Source of the DNA: Puffinus mauretanicus
Lineage: Eukaryota > Chordata > Aves > Procellariiformes > Procellariidae
Length of the DNA: 64,000 bases
Assembly: GCA_023333565.1 (NCBI GenBank)
Contig: JAJKFH010002646.1
Span: forward strand, 2,046,001-2,110,000
Direction of reading: 5' to 3'
Part shown: piece after piece, positions 46,861 through 59,365 of the stretch
Layout of the letters: each line of letters starts with the position of its first letter
How positions within the stretch are numbered: position 1 is the stretch's first letter
Program-made: the position numbers and the translations under genes
Notes under the pieces: generated by a model
The model's input: only the letters and a program-made list of their open reading frames with translations
The model's database searches: none
Told to the model about the DNA's origin: nothing

Positions 46861-49800
46861 GCCTCCCCAGATACCTATTTGGTGGGGTGGGAGGGGTAGA
46901 AGGCAGAAAGGGCTTGTGGAAAAGCAGAGTGACATCCCTGCTGGGACCTGGAGAGAAGAAGTTGGTAGCGGCCAGAGCAGCCTCATGCGCTGAGAAGCGT
47001 TGTCTCTAGTGGTTGTCTCTGCCGCGGGCAAAAGCCTCCTCTGATTAGCCCTTCCGTCAGTTTTGGAGTGTAAAGAACACGAAGTCCCTTACACACTGAA
47101 AGAGTGAGCGGAAGAAATAACAAAAATAATAAATCAGAGAGGAAAGCCACCATCGTGGGATCTCACTGCCTTTCCCATGACTGTGTTCTGCTCATTTGGT
47201 GACCCGTAAGTATACTCCACTTGGTCCTACCCGATAAGTCACAGTTATACACTTCAAAACTGGGTATTTATTGTTTAATTTCAAAATATATAACTTTGTC
47301 GCTCGTTGCTTGAACTTCCGTCAAGTTATTCTAGTCCTCAAGTTCAGGCAAATCTTTTTTTAGGCTATTCTCATCCGTCTTTCTCCTGGCTTTTCTTCCC
47401 AGCCCCGCCAGCAGGAAATTTCACCAGTACACTCCATAATTTAGTGCCAAGATCATGGATGAACCTGTTAAACTTTAGGTCAGTGTAATGCCTGATCCTT
47501 GTGGAGCTTCCTTCTGCGGGGGGGGGCGTGTTCCCTCTGTGGCATCTCCCTTTTGCCAGTTTCTTACCCACCCTGCAACACGTCACCAACCCCTGTAACA
47601 GCTTTCCGTGAAATCATGTACCAAAAGCTGACCGAGGTCTAGTGATGCTGGACCTCCTGCCTTCTCCTTATTCAGGAACCTTACTTCTCACAGAGGGTAC
47701 TGGGTTTGCCTCGCAAAATTTACCTTTGGCAAAGCACTGTTGCATTTTATCCCCCTTTCCACTTACTTCCACCTGTTTCATTACATTTTCCTTATACGTA
47801 TGCTCTCAATCCTTCATGACTAATGGTGGCAAAGTAGTCTGCGGTTCCTTGCTGCTGAGTTGGAATGCTGGCAGTAAGAGCGCGCTGGTGGCTAGCCCCC
47901 GTGGGCTTCCCGCTGCCTGGGAAGAACATCTTCTGTGACTCTTGCCCTTTGATAAGGATTGCCATCGTAGGAGTCCCATGCCATAGATATAAGAATAACA
48001 GAGGCTAATTCCAGCTCGTATGCCATGCACTGCGTCTTGTGGCCATGGGAATGTCATCAATATTACAATTAACAAAAATAGATTTGGCTGAACTTGGATT
48101 TTTCTCCTGTACGTGGTGGCATGGGGGTCCTTCTTTCTCAGCCTTTTCTCCAGAGAGATGAGTATCAGTGCATAAGCACATTGGTGCCAGCATCCTCTCC
48201 TGTGTGTCTCAAAAGACAGCCTTAGCTTAGTTTTGCTGCATTTCTGTTTCTCAACAAGATCTGACCTGCTGAGCGGACTTGGTACCTTTCTGGTGTCTGG
48301 GGGTTTTAGCCCAGAAGTTCAGGCATTATTATTGTCTGTAAGGCTTGTATTTCTGTCACAGCCGGGCACAAGTCCAGGGACAGAGCCTGGGCATGCCATT
48401 GTGGTACAAACATCTAGCCAAGGACAGTCCTGCCCCCAACAACCCACAGCCCAAGTTGGGCAGGATACAAGAGGTGCTGGAGGAACAATGACGTCTAGTA
48501 TTTATACGTGGAATAGTTACCTAAGGATTCAGCCAAATCTCAACAGCAGAGCAAAAATTTTGGAGTCGCTCAGATCCATAGTCCACAAATCCCTCCTGCA
48601 ATAGCCATGTCCAACTTCCCCATACGTGAGTAAAATAAGATGTCCGTTGATCACAGTGGATACATAGGTGATTTGCAACGCCTTTATGAGCTGCCACTGA
48701 TTGAGCTGTGGTAATTGGCCTTGTTCCTGCTCATAAACTGTTTCAAATATGAGAAAAACATTTCCTAAGCTGCTTTCATAGGGGAAGAGGTTTATGTTAG
48801 CATCGCATCTCACTTTTGCCATGGGCTAAGAGCAGGGATGGGCACTGCTGCTCGGCTGAGGTCTGGTAACTCCGTCACTGGTGAGCTCTCAGCAGGCTTT
48901 AACACCCAGATGGATCCATCAGAAGGCTGGGTTAGCCCAATCTTCCTGGAAGAGCTGAACATTACTGTTTTACACTTAAAATAGCTTGGTAAACATATGA
49001 AGTTCAATCATATATTTAAGATGTGCGGGGTTATATTTGCTAACTTTTTTCAGTCACAGTTTATTACTGTAATATCTGTGAGGGAAAGCTACTAGACTCT
49101 GCAAAATGGACTCTGCAAAATGGAATGCTCTTCGAGTTAGAAAAAAAATTGTGCCTACTTTGTTACGGCCATGTTTCTCACAAACACAGTAAGTCAATGG
49201 TGTCCTTGTAGTGATTAATAGAGAAGCCATTCAGAGTCCTTGGCGGAGAGGTTGTTTTTTTTTTTAATTACCAAGATAACTTCCTCATCAAATGCATTGC
49301 TCAAAGACAAAACTACTGTGTTTTACTCGCTTTCACTGCTGTAGTGAGATGAAAAAGTGTTGATATATTCTCCCAGAGGTCATTAGAACTACAAACAAGG
49401 CTGTGGACCTAATGTATACACACAGACTGGTGGACAAAGCCTGGGGTTTATTTTACTGTAAGAGAAGCTGAACAGAAGGGAAGGAGGAGATTAAACAAGA
49501 CATTTGGAAAGAAGAGGCACCTACCCTACATGGCATCTCATTTGCAGCAGAGCTGCTGTGTGGGAGGCTAGGAGGAAGAAAAAGCACAGTCATTTTATTT
49601 TAGTTTTTAATGAAGGACAAACACACTGCAACATTAAGGGCAAAACCAGTGATATCTTCTTGCCTCTTCTGATCCAAACTCATGAAATGTGTCTCAAATC
49701 CCTTTTGAGCCAATACTCATGGCCTCACAGATTGTTTCCACCAGAAAACCAAGTCAAGGGTAGAGTTGGGAGTGGCACTGACAAAGTTCTGCTTTCTTGT

Positions 49801-52800
49801 AGAAGAACATACCTTCTTCGATATTTATTCAGTACTCCTAGCTTTCTTCCAGTCTGTTTTCTACTAGAAAGGGTCCTTAAGTTTCTCCCAGGCTGGCATT
49901 TTCCACCCTTCCCTTGCAGCTGTGACTGCTTGTCTCTGCCTCTTCTCTGGTTGTTTCCAGTCACAAACAAGCAACATGTTCTGGCTGATGTTCCATTTCT
50001 GAGTAGCATGGCCTATATAGTCTGAGCTTTTGAGTGAAATTAATATTACGCCATTTTTCTTTCTCCAAAAATGTTTGTACTAAAAAAGTTACAGAGTTAG
50101 GCACGCCTCCAAGCAACACATTTCAGTGGTACAAAATGATTTTCTGCATAGTCCAACTTTCAGTACAGCTCTTGGTTTTATAATGTCTAGCACAAGAGGA
50201 TCTGATGTGGGTTGGCTGATAGATGCAACCATAATGAACCTGCTTACCAAATAATAGCAAGATTGGGCAGTTCTGCCACTTCATTTCTGATTGAAAGTAT
50301 AATTCAGAAAAATACCCTGTTCCAAAATTTGTTTTCTTCTTCATTTAAAAGATGGTTCCTCATCTTGCGGTATGTAGTGTTTAACCTTCATAAAAGATGA
50401 TCAGAGTAACTGGAATATTGTCTTGCATTTTTGTGCTCTGGACCTCAAAGTAAAATTAACACAGCTTAGAAAATGTTATTTTACAATTTAATCAAAACTG
50501 ACTTTTAGACTTCACATCTCAACTATAACAAAATATTCTTCTTGATTGATATGGTTCAATTTAGTGCCTCACAGGGATGCCCATAATATCCCCAATACTA
50601 CCAGTTACCCTCTTCTCTCTCCATAATTATTAATACCATGGTTTAATTCCATACAGCCTAGTAAAACAAGTATATGCTAACAAAAAAGGCCAAAGTTCCC
50701 TAACAAAATGACGGGATATGATGTATTGACCATGATGGCATAAGCTTGCTACCACTGGTGAGCTTGGTTGTACAGTGCAACAGTCTTCTCAAGGTGTAGA
50801 ACCAAACTTCAGGTCTGCCCTGAGCCACACTTCTTCAACAGATCTCACATTAGCAAGTTATGGACTTGTTCATTGCTATTTTTTAATGGGTTTTCACAAA
50901 TAGTTCACTTTAGATCACATGTTGTTGTGCCTGGCGTATCACTTAGCCTGGGGATGTAAGGAGGGGAGACTGCCATCCCACTGGTGCCAAACACAAAATC
51001 ACTGTCCTTAGGTATTGAAGGTTGCTGTGCTTGGTGGTAAAGTTCAGAGGACCCCTCTGCCCGTGGTCAGGGTTACTTTATATACCTGCCATAATAAATA
51101 CCATCAACAGATATGCAGACAGGACTAATCATCCAGTGCCTGAAAGAGAAATCCGTCAAGTCTACCCACCTCCTGAATCTCACTGCTGAACAATGATAAT
51201 ATTAAATTTTCCCATTTGAGGAAAGAACACGATTAAAGCAATTGTTCTTTTTCTAAGCCTTAATAAGAATTATGCCAATGAGTTATATCAGCAGGGATGT
51301 CCCATCCAAATAAAAGTTCAATTGTAAAATGGTAATTTTATGCTTCCCTCCCCAACTTTAAGTGTTTATGTCTAAAAGAATTGGATCTTCTCAGACATCT
51401 TTTCATACATCTTCCTGCTCATTTTTTTTTACAAGAAGAAAATCCAGGCTTGCAAAGCAGATGGAAGGCCTCCAAACTAGGATGGTGGATACCTCAGGGT
51501 GCACCGCAGCGTGTGTTCATTGCTTAGTCTGGATGCACGTTTGGTGACTTACGTGTTTGTATTTTTTATATGAGCTGAGTTTACCCAGAACAAGGAGGTA
51601 AAACATGTCCTGGTATAGCTGGTGTGCTATGTACTAAGAGATCACTTGCAATTCCAAAGAAATGCTGTGGTTGAAAAAACTTACAAAAAAAAATACCATA
51701 TCCAATTCTCAAAAGATGCAGAAGCTTTGTCTGTTTTCAGGCCATGTTATCGAACCATTTGCAACTTATGTTTGAAACAACAAAACCCTAAATGAGTAGT
51801 GAGCAAATCTATGTACAGACATAGGCCTGATAGCTTCAATGCTTGTGTTTGCTTCACGATATTACAGCTCTTCTTTTGTCCTAACCTGGCAGCTTTGGAA
51901 GAGGGTAGGGATTTTTCCAGTAGTTGTTTTGAATTGCGTTCCGCTATTGTCTGATAGCATCATTAGCTGAAACCTTAGCCATGAAGTCAAAGTGAAGCCA
52001 GGCATGAGGAAAATCTTTAGTACTGAAGGCCAACAATAAGGGCAATGTGACTTTGAATTGTTGTTTAAAGAACGAAGGGGCCAGTTTTGCCATTCCGGTG
52101 TCAGAGGAATTTTTTCCTTAAGTCGTCTTACAACACGGCAATTTAGTTAGTACCACTTGATATTAGTAAAAAGCAAAAAAATCTAACACTCGGAGGACAA
52201 TGAGGTTATAACTAGAAATATTTCTAATAAATGTCCTTGAGGACACAGACAGTAGTTCTCCTGGTACAAGTTCTTACATATTTATTTAAATTCAAACCCA
52301 CTTATATTTGTAATACTGTAAGAGACAGTAAGTGTCTATAGCTCTTTGCACCTTCTACCAGGAATAGACCAGAAAATATTAAAAGTATAATTTCCTAACA
52401 AAATAAAATTTGGAGTAGAGGTGAATACAGAAACAAAAGAGGGGAGAACATGAAATACTGTATTGCAAGAACTGGCATTTACTCATTTTTGTACAGTCTT
52501 GTGATGGTAAATGTGTGTAACTTTAACAGACGTGCTGTGCCTGAGCTTTTAAGGATCGAGGCCCTGTGTACATTGGGGAGGTGCCATCAAACAGCATGAA
52601 GGAACAATTCAGTTTTGCAATACAAGCTGCTCAGTTCACACTTATGAGTTTCATAAAGCTTCTCTCCTCTAGCTGAACGTCTGGGACAAGAAAGCAAAGT
52701 AATTAGTCCCCATGCTTTTTTCTGAGATAACTTTTCTCATCGATTAAAAGTCTTTTTTTTGCCAAAAGATACTTTAAAGCTCCAGGCTTTCCATGCTGTT

Positions 52801-54032
52801 CACACAGTAAGTACAGTATGAGGAGCAAACAGGTAACACCACAATATATTATCGCATTATTACTTTGGTAATATTAAATCACTGAACATGTCATTCATGT
52901 GTGGCATATTATTTGCTATAGTAAATTACCAGTAAAAGTAAGCAGTAGCATTTTTCTTACAGTTGAGCTGGTGGAATGTAATTAAAGATTGTATCATGCA
53001 GGGAAAAAAAAGAGTTGAAATAAAAAGCCTAACTGTAATTCTTACATTTCCTAACATGTGAGTGCTTGATTTTATGGCTTTCTTTTAATGTAGCTTTTAT
53101 AAGTAATTTTCTTTAAAAATTGGAGGAGAAAAACACCAAAGCATCATTGTATGCATCATAGATACCTGTGTGACATTGGCACATCGGGGCTGAAATCTTT
53201 AGGTTCCCAATAGAAGTCACAGCCACTTGAAGCAGCGTGTGTTTGCCTGTAGCAGTAGTTTATTCTCTGTAGGTGGACCAGCACAAGAACTGGTCTGCTT
53301 GGTGGGCTTCAGTGGTAGCGGCAGCCACAGAGGATTTAGGGAGCTTGCATATCACTCCAGGACCTGCCACACTGTGTTTTCACATGACGACTCTTCCACC
53401 TGCTTCTCTCGAGGATGATCCATTGATCCATAGCACTTCCCTAGCCGCCCGCCCCTGCCAACTGCCCAAATCTGCCTCATTCCTTCCGTTTCTCTTTTTG
53501 TAAAGTTCTTGGAGATCTGCCAATGCAAAATGGTACTGGAGAGGCAGGTGTTCTTCCCAAACACTGCCTGCGAGACAGATCGGAGCAAGGAAGAATGAAC
53601 CAGAAACAGGAACAAATCTGCCTCATAGAGTGACAAGCACCAGGAACAAGTGAAACCAAAGATACGAGATCCATATCCTCCCATTACACCTGTAGAACTG
53701 GTAATGAACCTGTTTTTCAGGTCTCAGTAGTTGCAGTAGCAGAGATGCTGAATTTCTGTGTGTCCTTCAGCTGTCCACAACAGAAAATATGCTTTATGGG
53801 CAATTGCATGTTTTCAAGTTAATTGTCAGAACAGTTCTAGAGCACATTGTGGCTCTCCTGCAGAAATGCTTTTTAATTTAGTCAACATGGTAGGTATCTG
53901 ATGGCTCTCAGACTCTGAAGGGCCTAGAGATCCACTGTTGAAGAGGCAAGGTTGTGTGTCTGCTGGGAGGAAGGATGCAACCCGTGTTTGGTGAAAGACT
54001 TCTTTCACCTGAGCTGTGTGTCTGTTCAGACC
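46861..54032. other. Non-coding stretch right of the island
   Basis: About 7 kb without a supportable gene. The plus-strand frame of 173 codons at 49504-50025 shows no domain and no splice context. Contains a G-run (47517-47526) and one 14-base tandem duplication. It may be upstream intergenic DNA, or an intron if a divergent transcript exists. Confidence 0.5.
49096..49123. repeat. Perfect 14-base tandem duplication
   Basis: ACTCTGCAAAATGG occurs twice head to tail. Likely replication slippage. Confidence 0.9.
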
Positions 54033-54127
54033 CTTACCCACCCTCATCATTGCATCCCACCCTCGTCTCCACATCCCATCCTCGTCTCCACATCCCACCC
54101 TCGACTCTGCATCCCGCCCTCATTCTT
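54033..54127 (+). repeat. Minisatellite, five 19-base units
   Basis: Five head-to-tail copies of a 19-base unit close to ACATCCCACCCTCGTCTCC. The outer copies are more diverged than the middle ones. The array is C/T-rich on the plus strand and gives a repetitive peptide in all frames, so the open frames over it are not meaningful. Confidence 0.9.
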
Positions 54128-56374
54128 GGTCACTGAAGGTTTCCTTTCGCTGGGGGTTTCACCCGGAGCAGCTCTTCCAGATCCAGAACAATCTGCATGG
54201 TCCTCATGACTTACACAGTCATTTCACAGCAGATTTCAAAAGTGCACTAAACTGACATACTGTTGTGCTGGAATAGCTGGAAAATTTCTGTGCTGAGGTA
54301 TATAGCCCTGCCTTAGCTCGTACTCCCATCACCTAGAAGCCAGAGTTTTGTTAAAACACACTACTCAAAAAGTGAAGTCTAGAAACATCATAATACATGG
54401 ATTTGAATGGAATCAGCTTTTTTTCCATCAGCGGAATGATTTAATACCTGTGTTTATTCAGCAAGGCTGGGAATGAGCTGCTGTGGCAGTAACTTAACGA
54501 CAACAAGTTCTGCCTGCCAGGCAGCGCTGTTTATAGTAGGTCATTGCTTTCCTCAGTGCTTGAGACAAATATTGGATTCATTGGGGGATCTTTCAGCAGA
54601 AGGATAATATGTTGAAAAGCAGCTTGGTCAAAAAGACTTTGCTGTTGAACATTTTCTCGCAGTAATAGAATCTGAAATCTGATTTATTAATTAAATCCTA
54701 TCAGCACATGCTCTGAAGAAACCAGCATGGCTGAACTATGTCCTTGTTAAGTGAGATTAAAGGACATGACAAAAGTTTGTATAGTATGCCTCAACCCACA
54801 TTTCCTGTAAAGGATACAGCTTGTTATTTTTCAAAATATGCTGAATACATTTTCTTTATATCTTGGTTTATTATGACCCGTGGGAGCAATTGTAAAACCG
54901 AAACATACAAGAGCAAAGGGAAAAAAACAACTGGACTATGCAGGAGGAGCTGGCATATCCTGGCTGTGTTTTCTCTCCTATGAAGGAACAGATCAGAAGA
55001 TATTTGGCCAGATTTTCTCCAAAAGGAACACATGCTTAGAAAAAATCTTTGCTTAAACATTCATCAAGTAATTTTTCAACTAGATTTATCGGGCTAAAAG
55101 ACACATAAAGAGAAATAAAGCCTATCTCAACACGAACGAAGGAAAATGGTATGAGAGAAACTATTAGGTAGCTGAGAGTATCAGACACTTCCATGGGGTC
55201 GCTGGAAATAGTGCCTAGTCCCACCGCATGTGACACACATCCTGCAGTCTGCTCTGTGTTGGGTAATTATAATGCACTGAGCCTGTATGTTCAAATTAGT
55301 CCTTAATAGGAAAACGATTCCCTGAGCCCCAGCAGTTAACACTGTAGCCAGACGTAGGCAGCTTGGTGCCGGTCTCCCTTGCCAACTCTGCTCCTCCAAG
55401 ACTCCAAGCCCCAGGCACGCCCCTCTCTTGCCTTTCACATTTTTTTGCTGCTGTTGTGTTTTTGCACCAGTCTGTGCTTCCCGCGGCAGCGCGGGGTCGT
55501 CAGTGCGCAGCGCTGCCTCCCCAACGGATTGGGCCTCACGGCCAGCCCACCGCAGACCCCCCCAGCCTTTGAAATACGTTTGAATGTTTCACATACTGAC
55601 ATCAAGACACATGGATGGTGGTGGGCAAGTGGTGTCTGAAGGAGCAGAAGTGTTGGCCAAAGCTGCTTTTTCCCCTCGCTGATCTGTACCTCCCGAAATC
55701 CCCAGCCTGGCCATGGAGATATCCCCCAGCGTGGCACAGGCTGTGGGCTGGGGGGACCTCTGCTCTGCTCCAACCCTGCTGGGCGGGGAGCGCCCATGTT
55801 CTCCCTCGGCTCCCGGGAACCCCGTCCCCAACACAACCTCACCTTGCCCACTTCCATGCCAGCATCTCCCAGTGCCTTTCCAGTCCCGCAGAGCCAGCGG
55901 CAGCCCTTGCCCCCCGGCCTCCCACAGGCCCCACGCTTGACAGGGGGATTGGAAAGTGCTGCACACAGAGCAGCAACGTGGAGGTAGCTGAATAAACCTT
56001 GAAATACTCATTCAGGCACTGGCATCTAATAATATCAGCATTGTTTGGTACTGCAATAGTTTACGGGGTGTTACTGGGGTGCCAGGGTACAGCCTAGCTC
56101 GAATTTGATCCAGTCTGTATGATTACAATTGGAGGGGGACGTGTGGGCAGCCCGCTGCCGTCTTTCTTCTGCTGGAGAGCATTTTCCGGGCTGCTCCTAC
56201 ACCTTTTCTCTCACCCTTTTCTGCCACACCGGAAAAAAAAGGCAGAGGCCTTTTTCTGAGTCCTTATTTCTTACGCCAAGGCACGGGCTAGGAGCTCTTG
56301 GTTGTCTTTGGTTTCAGCTCCACCGCTGTCCCAAGTCTGTACCTACTTCACACAGCCTGTGTAACGTGGGACTT
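54128..56374. other. Non-coding stretch with a GC-rich patch
   Basis: The part at about 55350-55980 is clearly richer in GC than its surroundings and open in several frames on both strands (up to 140 codons on the minus strand). No frame has a recognisable domain, and CpG density is far lower than in the island at 46 kb. No gene is called. Confidence 0.45.
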
Positions 56375-56462
56375 TGGGCTTATGGCATCGCTTGCTAAGC
56401 CTCCTGATGGCAGAAAGCTGGGCTTATGGCATCGCTTGCTAAGCCTCCTGATGGCAGAAAGC
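56375..56462 (+). repeat. Perfect 44-base tandem duplication
   Basis: The 44-base unit starting TGGGCTTATGGCATCGCTTG occupies 56375-56418 and is repeated without change at 56419-56462. Identity over 44 bases implies a recent event or an assembly artefact. Because 44 is not a multiple of three, a coding frame crossing it would be shifted. Confidence 0.96.
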
Positions 56463-59334
56463 CCACCTCCACGTTGCACTGCGCTGTAGTGGTGCCATGA
56501 CCCGGCTGCTGCTCGCTCGCTCCCCCACGGGAAGCACGATCCTGCTTCTCCTGCTCCTCATTCCCTGTGCGGGGCAGATGTCTTGTGTCCAGAAAGACTC
56601 CTGGCATTAAACGTGGACATGCTTGGGATGACATTCTGCCAAGAGTGGACTGGGATTTCATACGGCAACTCACCACAGGTGCTTACACACTCTGTTGGAC
56701 ATGAATGCTTGGCTAGACAATAAGTTGTACCTTGGTGTAACTGGCACAAAGCACCGATGCGCCAGTGCCTGCAGGAGCAGGTGGTTTGCCTATTTTCCTT
56801 CAGCCATTAAGGCTCCGAATCCATGCCACATCCCTTCCCCAGATTCACAGAAAGCTGCAGAGGAACGGCCTCTTGTCAAATTTCTTCTCCTGCCTGGCGG
56901 GACCAGCTCCAAACTCAGCTATTCACATTGCATAGTTCATTTCTAAAAATTTCTGGTCCTCTAAAGTTTAAGACTAAATGCTGAAATTGGGGAAAAACCC
57001 TGAACCACACGTGTGACTAAAAGCAAGATGACAAGCAGTGGTCCCTGAGAACTGGAGAATGCATTCTCTGTTAATTACCAGGGACTTGAATGCAGGCCCC
57101 ATCAGTGGTGAGCAAGGCAGCTAGCAAGGGGCTGTGTATGGGCGGCCCAGAAACACCGAAGCCGGGGAGAACTGTAACACCAGAGTTTTCCCTGAGTTTC
57201 TGAAATCCAAGCCTGTCTCTCACTCGTTGCAATACAGAAAGGATGCTGAATGACCATTTCCAGCTCCAACAGGAATTTTCTCTGCCCTTTTGATAACTAT
57301 CTGCTGTATCGCCTCCCCAGCTGGAAAAACGGGGAGAATAGTTCCCTAGCTCGGTAGGAAGCTCCGGTTTAAATTTAGTAGCTGCTTTTAGAAAGTACCT
57401 CAGGATTCTTGGACAGGCGGCTCTGTGTAAGTACTGCTGGCTATCACTGCTGTCTCCTTAGGGATGAGGAAAGGCTGTACCAAATATTCAGGATGAGAAT
57501 AGCAACAGAGGACTGATACTGCACTTTTGTGCAGGATGGGTGAGATGAACATCATCTTCCTCTTATTTGCCTTAGTAAGTCGTCTCCCTCTCTCTTTTTT
57601 TTTCTTAGGTGTTTTCATAAAGAGCGGTGATTTTCACCTTATATAAAATGGGCCAAGTATCATCAGGGAGACCCAGCTATTAAAACAAGCTGGTAAGAGT
57701 TTTCATGCCCTTACTTCCTCCTGACAGAAAGGACTTTGGATTTTATGCATAACAAAAGTTTTGGTCCACAATGGCAAGAAAATTACTTAGCAATCTTCTA
57801 TATATGTGGTTCTACGGCATTAGGCAATTTTGCTTTCAGGAAACACTATGCTGTACACATAAACACACCAAATCCCTAGTGGAGAACATCTAAAGAGAAA
57901 TACAACTTTACCTTAACAAAAAGGTAAGATAAGTTAGCCGTTTGGCAGATCCTTGCCCGGCGGCGCAGGAACGCTGCGGGTGCTTGGAATTCACTCCTAT
58001 TGTCCCCGGGCTGAATTGCTTTGAAAAAGGTCACATGAGGAGGAAAGGAAGTTTTGACTTTCACATGCCTGTTATTGCTAAGGAAACCACTTCCTTGGTA
58101 TTCACATATTCAGCATGTCTCCAGTTTTGGCGCTCTGACAAATGACATCGTGCTACTGCATCGAGTAACAAAGAAGGGTGGAGAATGCTGTTAGATAACT
58201 TGACGTGTTTGAAACGCCAGTACAGCTTTTGTAGGTCTGCCAAACTTCAAGGAGGCTCCGTAAAAGTAAGCAGGGTCCTTTGTTAGCTGCAGATGAGATA
58301 CCTGGAGTTCAGAAATGTGGAAGAAAGGTTCTGGTCTACATTTCAGCAAGCTCAGGTAGTTCAGAGGTTTCCTGGGTTGTAGCAATGGCAATATTCTTAC
58401 ACCACTGTAGATATTGGGAGACCAGTTTTCTACTACAAATATACCTGAATTATTCTTTGTGTAGAATTTATTTTGGCTTTCAAGTACATACTTGCCTTTT
58501 CTTCGGCATTCAGATATCAGAAACCGAGTATCCTCAGGTGGTATGTGGTGATTTCATTAAAAGCGCTTGAATTTGAACTTCGGGTCCATAGAACTTTTCC
58601 CATTTTTCTGACTTCTTACTCAAACAAGGAACTAGAAAGAGCGACAAGCTACCGTTGGTTAGGACTGAGAATCTCCACCAATGTGGTTTTTTTAAAGAGG
58701 ATTGAAGCAGAATTTCTTTGAAGTAACATATTTGCAAATCTCAATCTGACAAGAAGAAAATATATCATAATTAGGCTTATTTATACTCTAAGAGAAAAAA
58801 AAAGTCTAGGATGCTTCAGACTAGAGGTGGGTTTCACTGTAAATATACGATAGCTACTGAGATTACTGGGACCGAGCGTGAGGCACGCACAAATCACAGG
58901 AATTGAACAGCTAAAGCCCTGCTCAATTTACCGAGAGGCTACTGAGCTTTTGATATGTCAAGATCTATTTGTCTAAACGTTATCTGTAAAAACAACATAA
59001 TGTAGTGAACTGAGGCTGGGACTGCGGAGGCCAGAAATCAATATTCTAATCTTGGCCCTACCTCAGATGCGTTTGGTGGCCCCAGAGAAGTTGTTTAATC
59101 TCCCTGTGTGCTCACCAGAGATAAAACAGTTCAAATATAATAAACTCCACTGAAGAGCTGCGCAGATCAGTTCACAGCTTCTGTGTGCTTCTCTGAAGAC
59201 TTGAATTGTTACATAAATATTACCATTACATGCAAGACTTCTGGAGGTTTGTCATACATACCATGTATCTTTGGATCTGAAATTTCAGGTCTGTTTTCTA
59301 GCAGACGCCCTGACCTGATGGATACTTCAAGCAC
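56463..59334. other. Non-coding stretch, no gene seen
   Basis: Mixed-composition sequence with short frames only. No repeat family, RNA gene or splice-bounded coding block recognised. Confidence 0.5.
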
Positions 59335-59365
59335 ACCCTGGTGGCAGCACAGAAGCCACCAGGGT
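59335..59365. repeat. Palindrome with 11-base arms
   Basis: ACCCTGGTGGC (59335-59345) and GCCACCAGGGT (59355-59365) are exact reverse complements with a nine-base loop. The arms are GC-rich, so it could form a stem. Each arm also resembles part of a CTCF core, but neither extends into the full GGGGGC element. Confidence 0.9.

Noticed and set aside
45714..46899. Long overlapping open frames (up to 323 codons) on both strands in the CpG island
   Set aside because: They are Gly/Pro/Arg/Ala-rich in several frames at once, which is what very GC-rich DNA gives by chance. Only the frame reaching a good donor is kept, as a weak exon candidate.
49504..50025. 173-codon plus-strand frame
   Set aside because: No domain, no signal peptide pattern worth calling, no promoter or splice signals, and no repeat relation. 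Probably chance.
55435..56011. Two 140-codon minus-strand frames and a plus-strand frame in a GC-rich patch
   Set aside because: They overlap in different frames and none shows a domain. Low stop density from GC content explains them.
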